DNA of 64,000 bases from Chryseomonas sp014190935 (GCF_014190935.1 NZ_JACHVV010000001.1:310001-374000), one strand, 5' to 3'. Counted from the stretch's first letter, positions 52,585 to 62,204 are shown. Notes: a model not told the origin generated them from the letters alone. A program made the numbers and translations.

Positions 52585-53771
52585 ACGTCGTTGACGTAGC
52601 GGGTGCGTCCCGCACCCAGGCCGAACAGCGTGGCCAGCACCGCGATCAGGGTAAAGAGCACGCCCATGGGCGCCCAGCCGTGGGTGGCGTCGTGGATGAT
52701 GCCCACCAGCAGCGGACCAAGCGAGGCCAGGCTGTAGCCCGCACCCTGGGCCATGCCCGACAGCCGTCCGGCGGTTTCCGCATCCTGCGAACGCAGCACC
52801 AGCAGGGCGAGCGCCAGGCTGAAGGTACCGCCCTGGCCCAGGCCGAGTATCACCGCCCACAGCCAGAGACTGCCGACGGGGGCGTAGAGGCAGCCGAGCA
52901 AGCCGGCGAGGGTCAGGCTCATCACCACCACGATGGCCAGGCGCTGGTCCTGGCCGCGGGTCGCCAGCCAGGGGGCGGTGAGGGCGCTGACCAGCTGGGT
53001 CATCACCGAGCCCGACAGCATCAGGCCGGCCTGCACCATGCCCAGGCCGCGATCCATCAGCAGGGTGGGCAGCCAGCCGAAGACGATATAGGCCAGCGAC
53101 GACTGCAAGCCCATGTAGAGGGTGATCTGCCAGGCCAGCCGATTGCGCCACAACGAACCCCCAGCCCCCCGCGCCGGCGCGGTCGTGGGCGCCTGGCGCA
53201 GCTGTGGCAGCCAGATCACCAGCGCGATCACGGCGACCAGTGCCCAGGCGGCGAGGGCGGGCTGCCAGTGGCCGTCGAAGGCTTCGGCAAGGGGCGCGGT
53301 GGCCCCGGCGGCCACGGCGGCGCCGATGCACAGCATCATGGTGTAGAGCCCCATCAGCTGGCCGGCCTGGGCGGGAAAATCGCGTTTGACCAGGGCTGGC
53401 AGCAGGACGCCGAGGATGCCGATGCAGGCGCCGGCGATCAGGCTGCCGAGAAACAGTCCCAGGGGCGGCAGCAGGCTGCGCAGGACGATGCCACAGGCGA
53501 GCAGCGCCAGGATGGCGCCCAGGGTCCGTTCGCTGCCCCAGCGGCGGGCCAGGCGCGGGGCCAGGGGGGCGAACAGCCCCAGGCAGAGTACCGGCAGGGT
53601 GGTGAGCAGGCCGATGGCGCTGCTGGACAGGCCCGTGCTGGCTTCGATCTGCCGCAGCAGGGGCGCCAGGCTGGAGAGCGCCGGGCGCAGGTTGAGGGCG
53701 ATGAGCATGAGGCTGGCGAGCAGCAGGCCGCGTTGCCAGGGCGTGAGGTGGGAAGTCGCTGGAGAAGACAT
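52581..53771 (-). CDS. CynX/NimT-family MFS transporter
   Basis: 396 residues, twelve membrane segments. RGLLLASLMLIALNLRPALSS at the start is the hallmark of the CynX/NimT group, and GLGQGGTFSLALALLVLR follows in the C-terminal half. Substrates in the group include cyanate and 2-nitroimidazole, but many are uncharacterised; no cyanase is nearby. ATG 53771 has no strong ribosome site. Confidence 0.85.
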   Translation of the reverse strand: MSSPATSHLTPWQRGLLLASLMLIALNLRPALSSLAPLLRQIEASTGLSSSAIGLLTTLPVLCLGLFAPLAPRLARRWGSERTLGAILALLACGIVLRSLLPPLGLFLGSLIAGACIGILGVLLPALVKRDFPAQAGQLMGLYTMMLCIGAAVAAGATAPLAEAFDGHWQPALAAWALVAVIALVIWLPQLRQAPTTAPARGAGGSLWRNRLAWQITLYMGLQSSLAYIVFGWLPTLLMDRGLGMVQAGLMLSGSVMTQLVSALTAPWLATRGQDQRLAIVVVMSLTLAGLLGCLYAPVGSLWLWAVILGLGQGGTFSLALALLVLRSQDAETAGRLSGMAQGAGYSLASLGPLLVGIIHDATHGWAPMGVLFTLIAVLATLFGLGAGRTRYVNDV

Positions 53772-53954
53772 GAGCGCCGCTATGACAGGGGGAAACCGGC
53801 AATGCTAGCGCACCCTGGCCATAACGCACGGCGCTTCCGTTCGCTACCCTTCAACGGGAAAAAATAGTTGGCGGATCGGCTAAAAAATCGCCAGTTCGTC
53901 CATCGCCGCACCGCCGCTCGCTTGTCCGGGGTCGGCTGGAGGTTTTCCACGAGG

Positions 53955-53977
53955 TTATCCACAGCAACTGTGGATTA
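53955..53977. promoter_or_regulatory. Inverted pair of DnaA boxes
   Basis: TTATCCACA (53955-53963, exact) and TGTGGATTA (53969-53977, one mismatch), five bases apart, in the 344-bp gap 53772-54115. The pair is 139 bp before selD and 184 bp before the CynX-like start. Otherwise this gap contains only a short AT-rich patch near 53860. Confidence 0.55.
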
Positions 53978-54115
53978 CCGCCAGAAAACAGCCCTTTTGC
54001 TTTGGCTGGTGATCTGTTAGGCGCGGCTAGCCCCCGCCCCCGGACAGGCATTTGCTACTATTACGCCCCTTCGCGCTGGCTGTCGAACCAGCGCCACCGC
54101 TGAACCGGAGTAACG

Positions 54116-55150
54116 ATGACCGATCCCATTCGCCTCACCCAATACAGCCACGGCGCCGGTTGTGGTTGCAAGATCGCCCCTAAGACCCTGGAGACCATCC
54201 TGGCCGGCAGCGGCGCCCAGCACCTGGATCCGCGGCTGTGGGTGGGCAATGCCTCGCGCGACGATGCGGCGGTCTATGGCCTGGACGTCGAACGCGGGGT
54301 GGTCTCCACCACCGACTTCTTCATGCCCATCGTCGATGATCCCTTCGATTTCGGCCGCATCGCCGCCACCAATGCCATCAGCGACATCTACGCCATGGGC
54401 GGCGATCCGCTGCTGGCCATCGCCATCCTCGGCTGGCCGGTCAACGTGCTGCCGCCGGAAGTGGCGCGCGAGGTCATCGCCGGGGGGCGGCGGGTCTGCG
54501 ACGAGGCCGGCATTCCGCTGGCCGGCGGTCACTCCATCGACGCCCCCGAGCCGATCTTCGGCCTGGCCGTCACCGGGATCGTGGAAAAGCGCCATCTCAA
54601 GCGCAACGACACCGCGACCCTGGGCAGCCGCCTCTATCTGACCAAGCCGCTGGGCATCGGCATCCTCACCACCGCCGAGAAGCGCGCCCTGCTGCGTCCC
54701 GAGGATCGCCATCTGGCGCGCGACACCATGTGCCAGCTCAATCGTCCCGGCAGTCGCTTCGGCCGCCTGGCCGGCGTCACGGCGATGACCGACGTCACCG
54801 GCTTCGGGCTGCTCGGCCACCTCGTGGAGATGGCCGACGGCAGTGGCCTCACCGCCGAACTCGACTTCGCCGCCATTCCCCGTCTCGAAGGCGTGGATTT
54901 CTATCTGCAGCAGGGCTGCGTGCCCGGCGGGACCGAGCGCAACTTCGACAGCTACGGCAGCCGCATCGCCCCGCTGGCCGAAGGCCGCCGGCAGCTGCTG
55001 TGCGATCCCCAGACCAGTGGCGGCCTGCTGGTGGCCGTGGCGCCGGAAGGCGAGGCGGAATTTCTCGCCGTCGCCGCGGAGCTGGGCCTGGCCCTGCAAC
55101 CCATAGGGCAGCTGGTGGACCGGCGCGCCCATGCGGTCGAGGTGGCCTGA
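54116..55150 (+). CDS. selD: Selenide, water dikinase
   Basis: 344 residues. The catalytic Cys16 and Lys19 are in SHGAGCGCKIAP (equal to C17/K20 of E. coli), so this is a Cys-type, not selenocysteine, enzyme. ATP-binding regions DDAAVYGL, VSTTDFFMPIVDD and NAISDIYAMGG follow. It makes selenophosphate from selenide and ATP. AACCGGAG precedes the start. Its TGA stop overlaps the next ATG by one base (TGATG), linking it to mnmH. No selA/selB are in the window, so the visible role is tRNA selenation. Confidence 0.96.
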   Translation: MTDPIRLTQYSHGAGCGCKIAPKTLETILAGSGAQHLDPRLWVGNASRDDAAVYGLDVERGVVSTTDFFMPIVDDPFDFGRIAATNAISDIYAMGGDPLLAIAILGWPVNVLPPEVAREVIAGGRRVCDEAGIPLAGGHSIDAPEPIFGLAVTGIVEKRHLKRNDTATLGSRLYLTKPLGIGILTTAEKRALLRPEDRHLARDTMCQLNRPGSRFGRLAGVTAMTDVTGFGLLGHLVEMADGSGLTAELDFAAIPRLEGVDFYLQQGCVPGGTERNFDSYGSRIAPLAEGRRQLLCDPQTSGGLLVAVAPEGEAEFLAVAAELGLALQPIGQLVDRRAHAVEVA

Positions 55151-56250
55151 TGAGCCAGCGTGAGGATGCCCGCGATCTGCAGGCGCTGTTCCTGAGCGAT
55201 ATCCCCCTGGTCGATGTCCGGGCGCCCGTGGAATTCACCAAGGGCGCCTTTCCCCAAGCGACCAATCTGCCGCTGATGAACGACCTGGAACGCCAGCGGG
55301 TCGGCACCCGCTACAAGCAGCAGGGCCAGCAGGCGGCGCTGCAATTGGGTCATCAGCTGGTGTCCGGTGCGGTGAAGGAGGCGCGCATCCAGGCCTGGGC
55401 CGACTTCGCCCGGATGCATCCCGAGGGCTATCTCTATTGCTTCCGCGGCGGCTTGCGCTCGCAGATCAGCCAGGAATGGCTGCGCAGCGAAGCCGGCATC
55501 GCCTATCCGCGGGTGGTGGGTGGCTACAAGGCCATGCGCACCTTCCTCGTCGATACCCTGCAGCAGGCGCTCGCCGAGTGCGGCTTCGTGGTGGTGGGTG
55601 GCATGACCGGCACCGGCAAGACCGAAGTGGTGGCCCAGCTGGACAACGCCGTCGATCTCGAAGGCCATGCCAACCACCGCGGCTCCAGCTTCGGCAAGCG
55701 CGCCACGCCGCAGCCGGGGCAGATCGATTTCGAGAACAGCCTGGCCATCGACCTGCTGCGGCGCCGCCATGCGGGGCAGGCGCAATTCGTGCTGGAAGAC
55801 GAGTCGCGCCTGGTCGGTCGCTGCTCCCTGCCGCTGGAATTGCACCAGGGCATGCAGCAGTACCCCCTGGTCTGGCTGGAGGACAGCCGGGAAAACCGCA
55901 TCGAGCGCATCCTGCGCGACTATGTCATCGACCTGGCGGCGGAATTCATCGGCCTGCACGGCCCCGAGCAGGGCTTCGCGCTGTTCGCCGAGCAGTTGCG
56001 CAAGAGTCTTTCCGGCATCGCCAAGCGTCTGGGCGGTGAACGCTTCCAGCGGCTCTCGACCATTCTCGAGGACGCCCTGGCGGAACAGGAGCGCTCGGGC
56101 GACGTCGCGGCCCATCGTGGCTGGATCGAGGGACTGCTGGCGGAATACTACGACCCCATGTACGCCTACCAGCGCGAGAGCAAGGCCTCCCGGGTGATCT
56201 TCAGTGGCGATCAGGCCGCAGTGGTCGAATTTCTGCGCAACCGGCGCTGA
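55150..56250 (+). CDS. mnmH: tRNA 2-selenouridine synthase
   Basis: 366 residues (also called SelU/YbbB). An N-terminal rhodanese-like domain has the active Cys97 in LYCFRGGLRSQ, followed by a P-loop domain with GGMTGTGKTEV (150-160). It replaces sulphur by selenium in 2-thiouridine at the tRNA wobble position, via a geranylated intermediate. Its substrate selenophosphate comes from SelD just upstream. Start ATG 55150 overlaps the selD stop. Confidence 0.95.
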   Translation: MSQREDARDLQALFLSDIPLVDVRAPVEFTKGAFPQATNLPLMNDLERQRVGTRYKQQGQQAALQLGHQLVSGAVKEARIQAWADFARMHPEGYLYCFRGGLRSQISQEWLRSEAGIAYPRVVGGYKAMRTFLVDTLQQALAECGFVVVGGMTGTGKTEVVAQLDNAVDLEGHANHRGSSFGKRATPQPGQIDFENSLAIDLLRRRHAGQAQFVLEDESRLVGRCSLPLELHQGMQQYPLVWLEDSRENRIERILRDYVIDLAAEFIGLHGPEQGFALFAEQLRKSLSGIAKRLGGERFQRLSTILEDALAEQERSGDVAAHRGWIEGLLAEYYDPMYAYQRESKASRVIFSGDQAAVVEFLRNRR

Positions 56251-56328
56251 ACAGCATCCGCGGTTGGCGGTCTACGCTGCGGTTATCCGGCCGTTCCGGC
56301 CGGCTGCAGGTCGCAAGGAGACAAAGAG

Positions 56329-56619
56329 ATGAAAGCGAAACTGGTTCCTGTCCTGGTCGCCACCCTGGCTGCCGTGGTACTCGCAGGCTGTTCGGGCAAG
56401 GTGGTCAATCGCGACAGCTGCGCCGCCCAGACCCGTTCCGCCTGGCAGGAGCTCGACCTGGCCAAGGCCGAAGGCTTTTCCGGTACGGTGAGCTATTCCA
56501 AGGCGCTGGCGCTGCTGTCCACCGCCAAGACGCAACAGCAGGTCGAGGCCTACACCGGCTGCGTGAAGAATGCCGAAAAGGCCAGCTTCTATATCCGCGA
56601 GTCCCGCGCCGGTCGTTGA
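56329..56619 (+). CDS. Small lipoprotein of unknown function
   Basis: 96 residues: signal LVATLAAVVLAGCSGKV with a clear lipobox LAGC, then about 70 residues with two more cysteines (DSCAAQT, YTGCVKN) and helix-forming sequence. Conserved in pseudomonads next to selD-mnmH as I recall (PA1645-like). AAGGAG precedes ATG 56329. Cell location: outer- or inner-membrane-anchored periplasmic. Function not known. The 148-bp gap 56620-56767 shows nothing clear. Confidence 0.75.
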   Translation: MKAKLVPVLVATLAAVVLAGCSGKVVNRDSCAAQTRSAWQELDLAKAEGFSGTVSYSKALALLSTAKTQQQVEAYTGCVKNAEKASFYIRESRAGR

Positions 56620-56767
56620 TCGGTCGTGCGGCGGGCAAACGGCCGCCATCCAAAGCGACGTCGGCATAACCGCGTGCGACGGATAGCGGTCCGTTAGCCC
56701 CCAGCCCCTCAAGAATCGGCTTCTGCGGACGACAGCGTCGGTAGAACTCATTCCGTCGGGGTGTCGT

Positions 56768-58720
56768 ATGAAAGGGATTGCCCGCTATCGCCTGGCCAAT
56801 TGGCGAACCGCGACCAAACTGGCCGTGGGCTTTGGCCTGGTGCTGCTGCTGACCCTGGTGGTGGCCTTGCAGGGCGGACTCGCGCTCAAGGACGTGGAGC
56901 ATCGTTTCGGCTCCCTGCGCGACATGGCCGCGATCAACCGGCAGGTGATGCAGGTCCGGGCCCTGGAGCAGGGTTTTCGCCTCAGCGGCGAGGCCGCCCA
57001 GGCCGAGCACCTGCGGCAGGCGCTGCCGGGGGTGCTCGATCACCTGGGGCAACTCGCGGCCGAGGTGGGCAGTGTCAACGCGGCCGATATCGACGCCGCC
57101 CGCGCGGCCACCCAGGCCTATGGCGCCGCCTTCGCCGATTATGAACGCCTCAACACCTCACGCCGTCTGGCCATGGAAGGGGCGGCCTTCCTGGTGGAGG
57201 GCGCGGCCAACAGCCTGGACATCCTCCAGTCCGGCCTGCTGGACGACGGCGCCTATGCCCTCAAGGACTCCGGCGGCAAGCAGGGCGCCGAACTCCTGAC
57301 CCTGTCGCAGCAGGTCGGCGAACTCTATCGCCTGATGCTCAAGAGCCTCGACGAAGCCCAGGCGCGGGCGAGCAAGAGCACGGTGGACGACCAGCCGCTG
57401 CCCTCGGCCAGCGCTGCCCTCGAGTTGCTGGCCAAGGTGGAGCCGCAACTGGGCGATCCGGCCTATTCCTCGGTCATCCAGGACGTCTCCACCAATATCA
57501 AGGAATTCATCCGCCGCCTGGGCGACTATGCCGCCGCCCTGGCCCAGGAGCAGGCCGCCGGCGCGCGCATGACCAGCCTGGCCGAGACCGCCGTGCAGCG
57601 GGTCGATGCCCTCTACGGCCAACAGGAAGCCGAACTGCAGGCGATGATGACCAAGCGCCTGCTGACCATTGGTGGCGTGGCCCTGCTGGCGCTGATCGTC
57701 GGCACCCTGGCCGCGCTGATCATCACCCTGGCCATCGTCCGGCCGCTGCGCAAGGTGATCGCCGCTGCCGAACGCATCGCCCAGGGCCAGCTGGATGTCG
57801 AATTGACGGTGGATCGGGGTGACGAGATCGGCCAGCTGCAGCGCTCCAGCGCCAGCATGGTGGCGGCGCTGCGCGGCATGGTCCTGCAGTTGCAGAGCGG
57901 TATCGGTCGGCTCGGCCAGTCCGCGGCCGCCCTGGCCGAGCAGGCGCGCGAGGCGCAGCTGGGCGTGACCCGCCAGCGTGAGGAAACCGATCAGGTGGCC
58001 GCGGCCATGGCCGAACTGGCCGCCACCGCCCAGGGTGTCGCCACGGACGCCGAGGCCGCTGCCGGGGCCGGCGATCAGGCCGAACACCAGGTCAGCGATG
58101 GCCAGGCGGTGATCGGCCGCAGCCTGGCCGGTATCGAGACCCTGGGAGTGGACGTCCGCGCGGCTGCCGAGCGGCTCCAGGGCGTGTCCCATGACAGCCA
58201 GGCGATCAGCAGCGTGCTCGACGTGATCAAGGCGGTGGCCGAGCAGACCAATCTGCTGGCGCTCAACGCCGCCATCGAGGCAGCGCGCGCCGGTGAACAG
58301 GGGCGCGGCTTCGCCGTGGTCGCCGACGAGGTCCGGGCCCTGGCGCGCCGTACCCAGCAGTCGAGCGTCGAGATCGAACAACTCATCGTGGTGTTGCAGA
58401 AGGGCAGTGGCGAGGCGGTCGCGCGGATGCAGCAGAGCGAGACCCTGCTGGCCGGGACCCTGGGCAGTGCCGGCGACACCCGGCGCGCCTTCGCCGGCAT
58501 CGCCACGGCGGTGGCCAGCATCCAGCAGAAGAATCAGCAGATCGCCGCGGCGGCGGTACAGCAGCGCGGGGTGGCCGAAGAGGTCGCGGTCAATGTCACA
58601 CGCATTCGCGACGGCGCCGATCAATCCAGTCAGGCGATGGCAGCGACGGCCTCGGCCAGCCGCGAGCTGGCCGAGCTGGGCGACGAACTCTCGCGCCTGG
58701 TGCAGCGCTTCCACGTCTGA
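56768..58720 (+). CDS. Methyl-accepting chemotaxis protein
   Basis: 650 residues with classical layout: TM1 (about 17-38, LAVGFGLVLLLTLVVALQGG), a helical periplasmic sensor, TM2 (about 296-320, TIGGVALLALIVGTLAALII), HAMP (VRPLRKVIAAAERIAQGQL), and a signalling domain with QTNLLALNAAIEAARAGEQG. The sensor region resembles a helical-bimodular (HBM-like) or 4HB type; ligand unknown. It corresponds to PA1646 of P. aeruginosa as I recall, also beside selD. Start at 56768 has a weak ribosome site. Converges on yciK across nine bases. Confidence 0.9.
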   Translation: MKGIARYRLANWRTATKLAVGFGLVLLLTLVVALQGGLALKDVEHRFGSLRDMAAINRQVMQVRALEQGFRLSGEAAQAEHLRQALPGVLDHLGQLAAEVGSVNAADIDAARAATQAYGAAFADYERLNTSRRLAMEGAAFLVEGAANSLDILQSGLLDDGAYALKDSGGKQGAELLTLSQQVGELYRLMLKSLDEAQARASKSTVDDQPLPSASAALELLAKVEPQLGDPAYSSVIQDVSTNIKEFIRRLGDYAAALAQEQAAGARMTSLAETAVQRVDALYGQQEAELQAMMTKRLLTIGGVALLALIVGTLAALIITLAIVRPLRKVIAAAERIAQGQLDVELTVDRGDEIGQLQRSSASMVAALRGMVLQLQSGIGRLGQSAAALAEQAREAQLGVTRQREETDQVAAAMAELAATAQGVATDAEAAAGAGDQAEHQVSDGQAVIGRSLAGIETLGVDVRAAAERLQGVSHDSQAISSVLDVIKAVAEQTNLLALNAAIEAARAGEQGRGFAVVADEVRALARRTQQSSVEIEQLIVVLQKGSGEAVARMQQSETLLAGTLGSAGDTRRAFAGIATAVASIQQKNQQIAAAAVQQRGVAEEVAVNVTRIRDGADQSSQAMAATASASRELAELGDELSRLVQRFHV

Positions 58721-58729
58721 CCAGACCTG

Positions 58730-59464
58730 TTACTGGGCGTTGAGCGCCTGGCCGGTGGTGCCCTGGCTGGCCGGGCCGAGCAGATAGAGATAGACCGGCA
58801 GGATGGCGTCCGCCGCGGGCACCCGCGCCGGATCCTCCTCGGGATAGGCCGCCGCGCGCATGGCGGTGCGGGTACCGCCCGGGTTGACGCTGTTGACCCG
58901 GATACCGGCTTCTCCAAGCTCCTCGGCCCAGACCTGCATCAGGCCCTCGGTGGCGAACTTGGACACCGAATAGGCGCCCCAGCCGGCCCGGCCCTTGCGA
59001 CCGACACTGCTGGACGTGAAGATCACCGAGGCCGCGCCGGCAGCCTTGAGCAGCGGCAGCAGGGCCTGGGTCAGGGCGAAGCCGGCCTGGACATTGACCT
59101 GCAGCACCTGCGCCAGGGCCGCGGCGGGCGTCTGCTCCAGCAGCACCCGCGGTCCCAGCAGGCCGGCGTTGTGCACCAGTCCATCCAGGCGACCATGACG
59201 TCGCTGCAGGTCTTCGGCGACGGCGGCATAGGCCGCCGCATCGGCCTGTTCGAGATCCAGCACCAGGGTCTCGGCCCTACCGCCGCTGGCCTGGATCTCC
59301 TGGCGCACCTGCTCCAGCCCCGCGCCATCGCGACCCTGGAGGATGACGCTGGCGCCCAGCGCGGCGCAGCCCTTGGCCAGGGCCGCGCCGATGCCGCGAT
59401 TGGCGCCGGTGATGAGGATGACACGGTCTCTGAGCAGCTCGGCCGGAGCCTCGTAGTCGAACAT
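58730..59464 (-). CDS. yciK: YciK-type short-chain oxidoreductase
   Basis: 244 residues, SDR fold: ITGANRGIGAALAKGCA (cofactor motif), HNAGLLGPRVLLEQ and the active-site AYSVSKFATEGL with Tyr and Lys present. E. coli YciK has no firmly established substrate. ATG 59464 with AGGGG upstream; the longer frame to 59902 overlaps mupP. It is the last gene of a leftward run mtaD-ubiG-mupP-yciK with gaps of 32, 3 and 8 bp. Confidence 0.88.
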   Translation of the reverse strand: MFDYEAPAELLRDRVILITGANRGIGAALAKGCAALGASVILQGRDGAGLEQVRQEIQASGGRAETLVLDLEQADAAAYAAVAEDLQRRHGRLDGLVHNAGLLGPRVLLEQTPAAALAQVLQVNVQAGFALTQALLPLLKAAGAASVIFTSSSVGRKGRAGWGAYSVSKFATEGLMQVWAEELGEAGIRVNSVNPGGTRTAMRAAAYPEEDPARVPAADAILPVYLYLLGPASQGTTGQALNAQ

Positions 59465-59472
59465 CTGAACCC

Positions 59473-60144
59473 CTAGCAGCCGCACAGCGCGCGATCGAGC
59501 AGCGCACGCAATTCCAGCGGATGGTCGACGATGGCGTCGGCACCCCAATGCTCGGGGTGGTCGTCCGGATGGATGTAGCCGTAGCGCGCCGCCACCGTCT
59601 TGCTGCCGGCGGCGCGGCCCGACTCGATGTCGCGCAGGTCGTCGCCGATGAACAGGGCGGTCTGGGGATCGACAGCCAGTTGCCGGCAGGCCAGCAGCAC
59701 CATCTCCGGGTCCGGCTTGCTGTGCGTGACGTGGTCCGGGCAGACCAGGCAGGCCGAGCGCTCGGCCAGGCCCAGGCGCTGCATGATGGGCTCGGCGAAG
59801 CGCACCGGCTTGTTGGTCACCACGCCCCAGCGCAGCCGGGCGGCGTCGAGATCGCGCAGGATCTCCGCCATGCCGTCGAACAGCCGGGTATGGATCGCGC
59901 ACTGCGTCTGGTAGCGCTCGAGGAATTCCAGGCGCAGCGGTTCGAGTTCGGCGCCCAGCGGATCGACCCCGAAGCCGGCCAGGATCATCGCCTTGGCACC
60001 GCCGGAGATGACGCCGCGCAGGCGGGCCTCGTCGGCCAGTGCCAGGCCCTGGTCCTGGCGCATGGCCTGGATGATGGCGATGAAGTCCGGCGCCGTGTCC
60101 AGCAGGGTGCCGTCCATGTCGAAGAGGACCGCTTGCAGACGCAT
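59473..60144 (-). CDS. mupP: N-acetylmuramic acid 6-phosphate phosphatase
   Basis: 223 residues, HAD superfamily: nucleophile motif LFDMDGTLLDTAPD (Asp9, Asp11), Thr in VTNKPV, Lys in HSKPDPEM, and acidic GDDLRDIESG. Annotated as phosphoglycolate phosphatase in older genomes, but this Pseudomonas operon neighbour of ubiG is MupP (PA3172), which removes phosphate from MurNAc-6-P in peptidoglycan recycling leading to UDP-MurNAc. Starts three bases after the ubiG stop. Confidence 0.9.
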   Translation of the reverse strand: MRLQAVLFDMDGTLLDTAPDFIAIIQAMRQDQGLALADEARLRGVISGGAKAMILAGFGVDPLGAELEPLRLEFLERYQTQCAIHTRLFDGMAEILRDLDAARLRWGVVTNKPVRFAEPIMQRLGLAERSACLVCPDHVTHSKPDPEMVLLACRQLAVDPQTALFIGDDLRDIESGRAAGSKTVAARYGYIHPDDHPEHWGADAIVDHPLELRALLDRALCGC

Positions 60145-60147
60145 GGC

Positions 60148-60846
60148 CTAGTCCTCGCGCTGGGTGCGCACCATGTAGTTCACCGTCACGTCGCCTTCCA
60201 GCTTGTATCTCTTGGTCAGCGGGTTGTAGGTGAGACCGATGACGTCGCGCAGATTGAGGCCGGCCGCACGGGCCCAGGCACCCAGCTCCGAGGGGCGGAT
60301 GAACTTGCGGAAGTCGTGGGTGCCGCGCGGCAGCAGGCGCAGCACGTATTCCGCGCCGACGATGGCGAACAGATAGGCCTTGGGATTGCGGTTGATGGTC
60401 GAGAAGAACACCTGACCGCCCGGCTTGACCAGGTCGTGGCAGGCCTTGATCACCGAGGAGGGATCCGGCACGTGCTCGAGCATCTCCAGGCAGGTCACCA
60501 CGTCATAGGTGCCGGCATGCTTGCGCGCGTGGTCCTCGGTGGTCTCCTGGATGTATTCCACCGGCACGCCGGATTCCAGCTGGTGCAGCCGGGCCACTGC
60601 CAGGGGCGCCTCGGCCATGTCGATGCCGGTCACCTGGGCACCGCGCTGAGCCATGGCCTCGCTGAGGATGCCGCCACCGCAGCCGACGTCCAGCACCTTC
60701 TTGCCGGCCAGCCCGGCGTGCTGGTCGATCCAGTTGACGCGCAGCGGGTTGATGTCGTGCAGCGGCTTGAATTCGCTCTCGCGATCCCACCAGCGGTAGG
60801 CGAGGGCCTCGAACTTGGCGATCTCGGCGTTATCGACGTTGGACAT
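60148..60846 (-). CDS. ubiG: Ubiquinone biosynthesis O-methyltransferase
   Basis: 232 residues, exact length of the family. SAM motif VLDVGCGGGILSEAMA (about 53-68), post-I GIDMAEAPLAVA, and C-terminal RFIRPSELGAWARAAGL-like sequence (here KFIRPSELGAWARAAGL). It performs both O-methylations in ubiquinone synthesis. ATG 60846 with GGAGAA upstream is preferred over an upstream Met. Operon-linked to mupP and mtaD. Confidence 0.95.
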   Translation of the reverse strand: MSNVDNAEIAKFEALAYRWWDRESEFKPLHDINPLRVNWIDQHAGLAGKKVLDVGCGGGILSEAMAQRGAQVTGIDMAEAPLAVARLHQLESGVPVEYIQETTEDHARKHAGTYDVVTCLEMLEHVPDPSSVIKACHDLVKPGGQVFFSTINRNPKAYLFAIVGAEYVLRLLPRGTHDFRKFIRPSELGAWARAAGLNLRDVIGLTYNPLTKRYKLEGDVTVNYMVRTQRED

Positions 60847-60878
60847 GGTGTTCTCCAGAGGCAAGGGAGCGGGGCGCG

Positions 60879-62204
60879 TCAGGCGCCCTGCTGGATACGG
60901 GTGGCCCACTGCTGCGCATTGGCTATGAGTTCGGCCTCGTCCAGGCGCACGAGTTCGCTCTGGCGCAGCAGCGGCACGCCCCCGACCCAGACGTCGCTGA
61001 CGCGATCGCGGCCGGTGGCGTAGATGAGTTGCGAGACGGGGTCGTAGAGCGGCTGCTGGGCGAGACCGCTGAGGTCGACGGCGGTCAGGTCGGCCGCCTT
61101 GCCGACTTCCAGCGAACCCAGGCAGCGCTCCAGGCCCAGGGCGCGGGCGCCGTTCAGGGTCGCCATGCGCAATGCGCGGTGGGCATCCAGGGCGGTGGCC
61201 GAGCCGGCGACGGCCTTGGCCAGCAGGGCCGCGGTACGGGTCTCGCCGAGCAGATCGAGGTCGTTGTTGCTGGCCGCGCCGTCGGTGCCGATGGCGACGT
61301 TGACGCCGGCCTGCCAGAGGCGCTCGACCGGGCAGAAGCCGCTGGCCAGCTTGAGATTGGACTCGGGGCTGTGGATGACGTGGCTGTTGGTCTCGACCAG
61401 ATTTTCCAGGTCCTCGTCGTCCACCTGGGTCATGTGCACGGCCTGGAAGCGCGGTCCGAGCAGGCCCAGGCGGCGCAGCCGGCTGAGCGGCCGCTCGCCG
61501 GTCTGCTGCAGGGCCTGCTCCACCTCGAAGGCGGTCTCGTGCACGTGCATCTGGATCGGTGCCTGCAACTGCTCGGCCAGCACCAGGATCTCTTCGAGCT
61601 TGGCATCGGCCACGGTATAGGGCGCATGGGGGCCGAAGGCCACGCTGATGCGCTCGTGCAGCTTCATGTCGTCGAACAGTTCCAGGCCGCGGCGGATCAT
61701 GTCGTCGGCGGTACGGGCGCCGGGAATCGGGAAATCGAGGATCGGCAGGCAGACCTGGGCGCGCACGCCGGTGCGATGGATCGCCTCGCAGGCCACCTGG
61801 GGATAGAAGTACATGTCCGAGAAGCAGGTGATGCCGCCACGGATCTGCTCGGCGATGGCCAGGGTGGTGCCGTCACGGACGAAGTCCTCGTCGACCCAGC
61901 GCCCTTCGGCGGGCCAGATGTGATCCTGCAGCCAGGTCTGCAGCGGCAGGTCGTCGGCCATGCCGCGAAACAGCGTCATGGCGGCATGGCCGTGGGCATT
62001 GATCAGCCCGGGGATCAGCATCTTGCCCGGCAGCTCCAGGGTTTCCTTGGCCGGCTGGCGGAGGGCCTCGCTGCGCGGCGCGAGCAGGGCGATGCAGCCG
62101 TCGCGGACGCCCAGGGCGTAATCGCGCAGGACCACTCCGGCAGGCTCCACCGGTACGATCCAGCTGGGGAGCAACAAGAGGTCCAGGGGCGCGGGGGTGG
62201 GCAT
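60879..62204 (-). CDS. mtaD: 5-Methylthioadenosine/S-adenosylhomocysteine deaminase (TRZ/ATZ family)
   Basis: 441 residues, amidohydrolase fold. Metal ligands are in LINAHGHAAMTLFRG (HxH), HVHETAFEV, AVHMTQVDDED and IGTDGAASNNDLD. It corresponds to PA3170, older name N-ethylammeline chlorohydrolase, and is now considered a methylthioadenosine deaminase. ATG 62204 chosen as the annotated-type start; a TTG five codons earlier could extend it. First gene of the leftward operon, divergent from mtnA, which acts on a later metabolite of the same route. Confidence 0.9.
   Translation of the reverse strand: MPTPAPLDLLLLPSWIVPVEPAGVVLRDYALGVRDGCIALLAPRSEALRQPAKETLELPGKMLIPGLINAHGHAAMTLFRGMADDLPLQTWLQDHIWPAEGRWVDEDFVRDGTTLAIAEQIRGGITCFSDMYFYPQVACEAIHRTGVRAQVCLPILDFPIPGARTADDMIRRGLELFDDMKLHERISVAFGPHAPYTVADAKLEEILVLAEQLQAPIQMHVHETAFEVEQALQQTGERPLSRLRRLGLLGPRFQAVHMTQVDDEDLENLVETNSHVIHSPESNLKLASGFCPVERLWQAGVNVAIGTDGAASNNDLDLLGETRTAALLAKAVAGSATALDAHRALRMATLNGARALGLERCLGSLEVGKAADLTAVDLSGLAQQPLYDPVSQLIYATGRDRVSDVWVGGVPLLRQSELVRLDEAELIANAQQWATRIQQGA

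Noticed and set aside
50671..53829. Open frame of 1052 codons on the minus strand
   Set aside because: It runs antisense to four well-supported genes (thioesterase, hydrolase, DUF4892, then in another frame over CynX-like). It has low-complexity Arg/Pro/Gln-rich sequence typical of GC-rich shadow frames.
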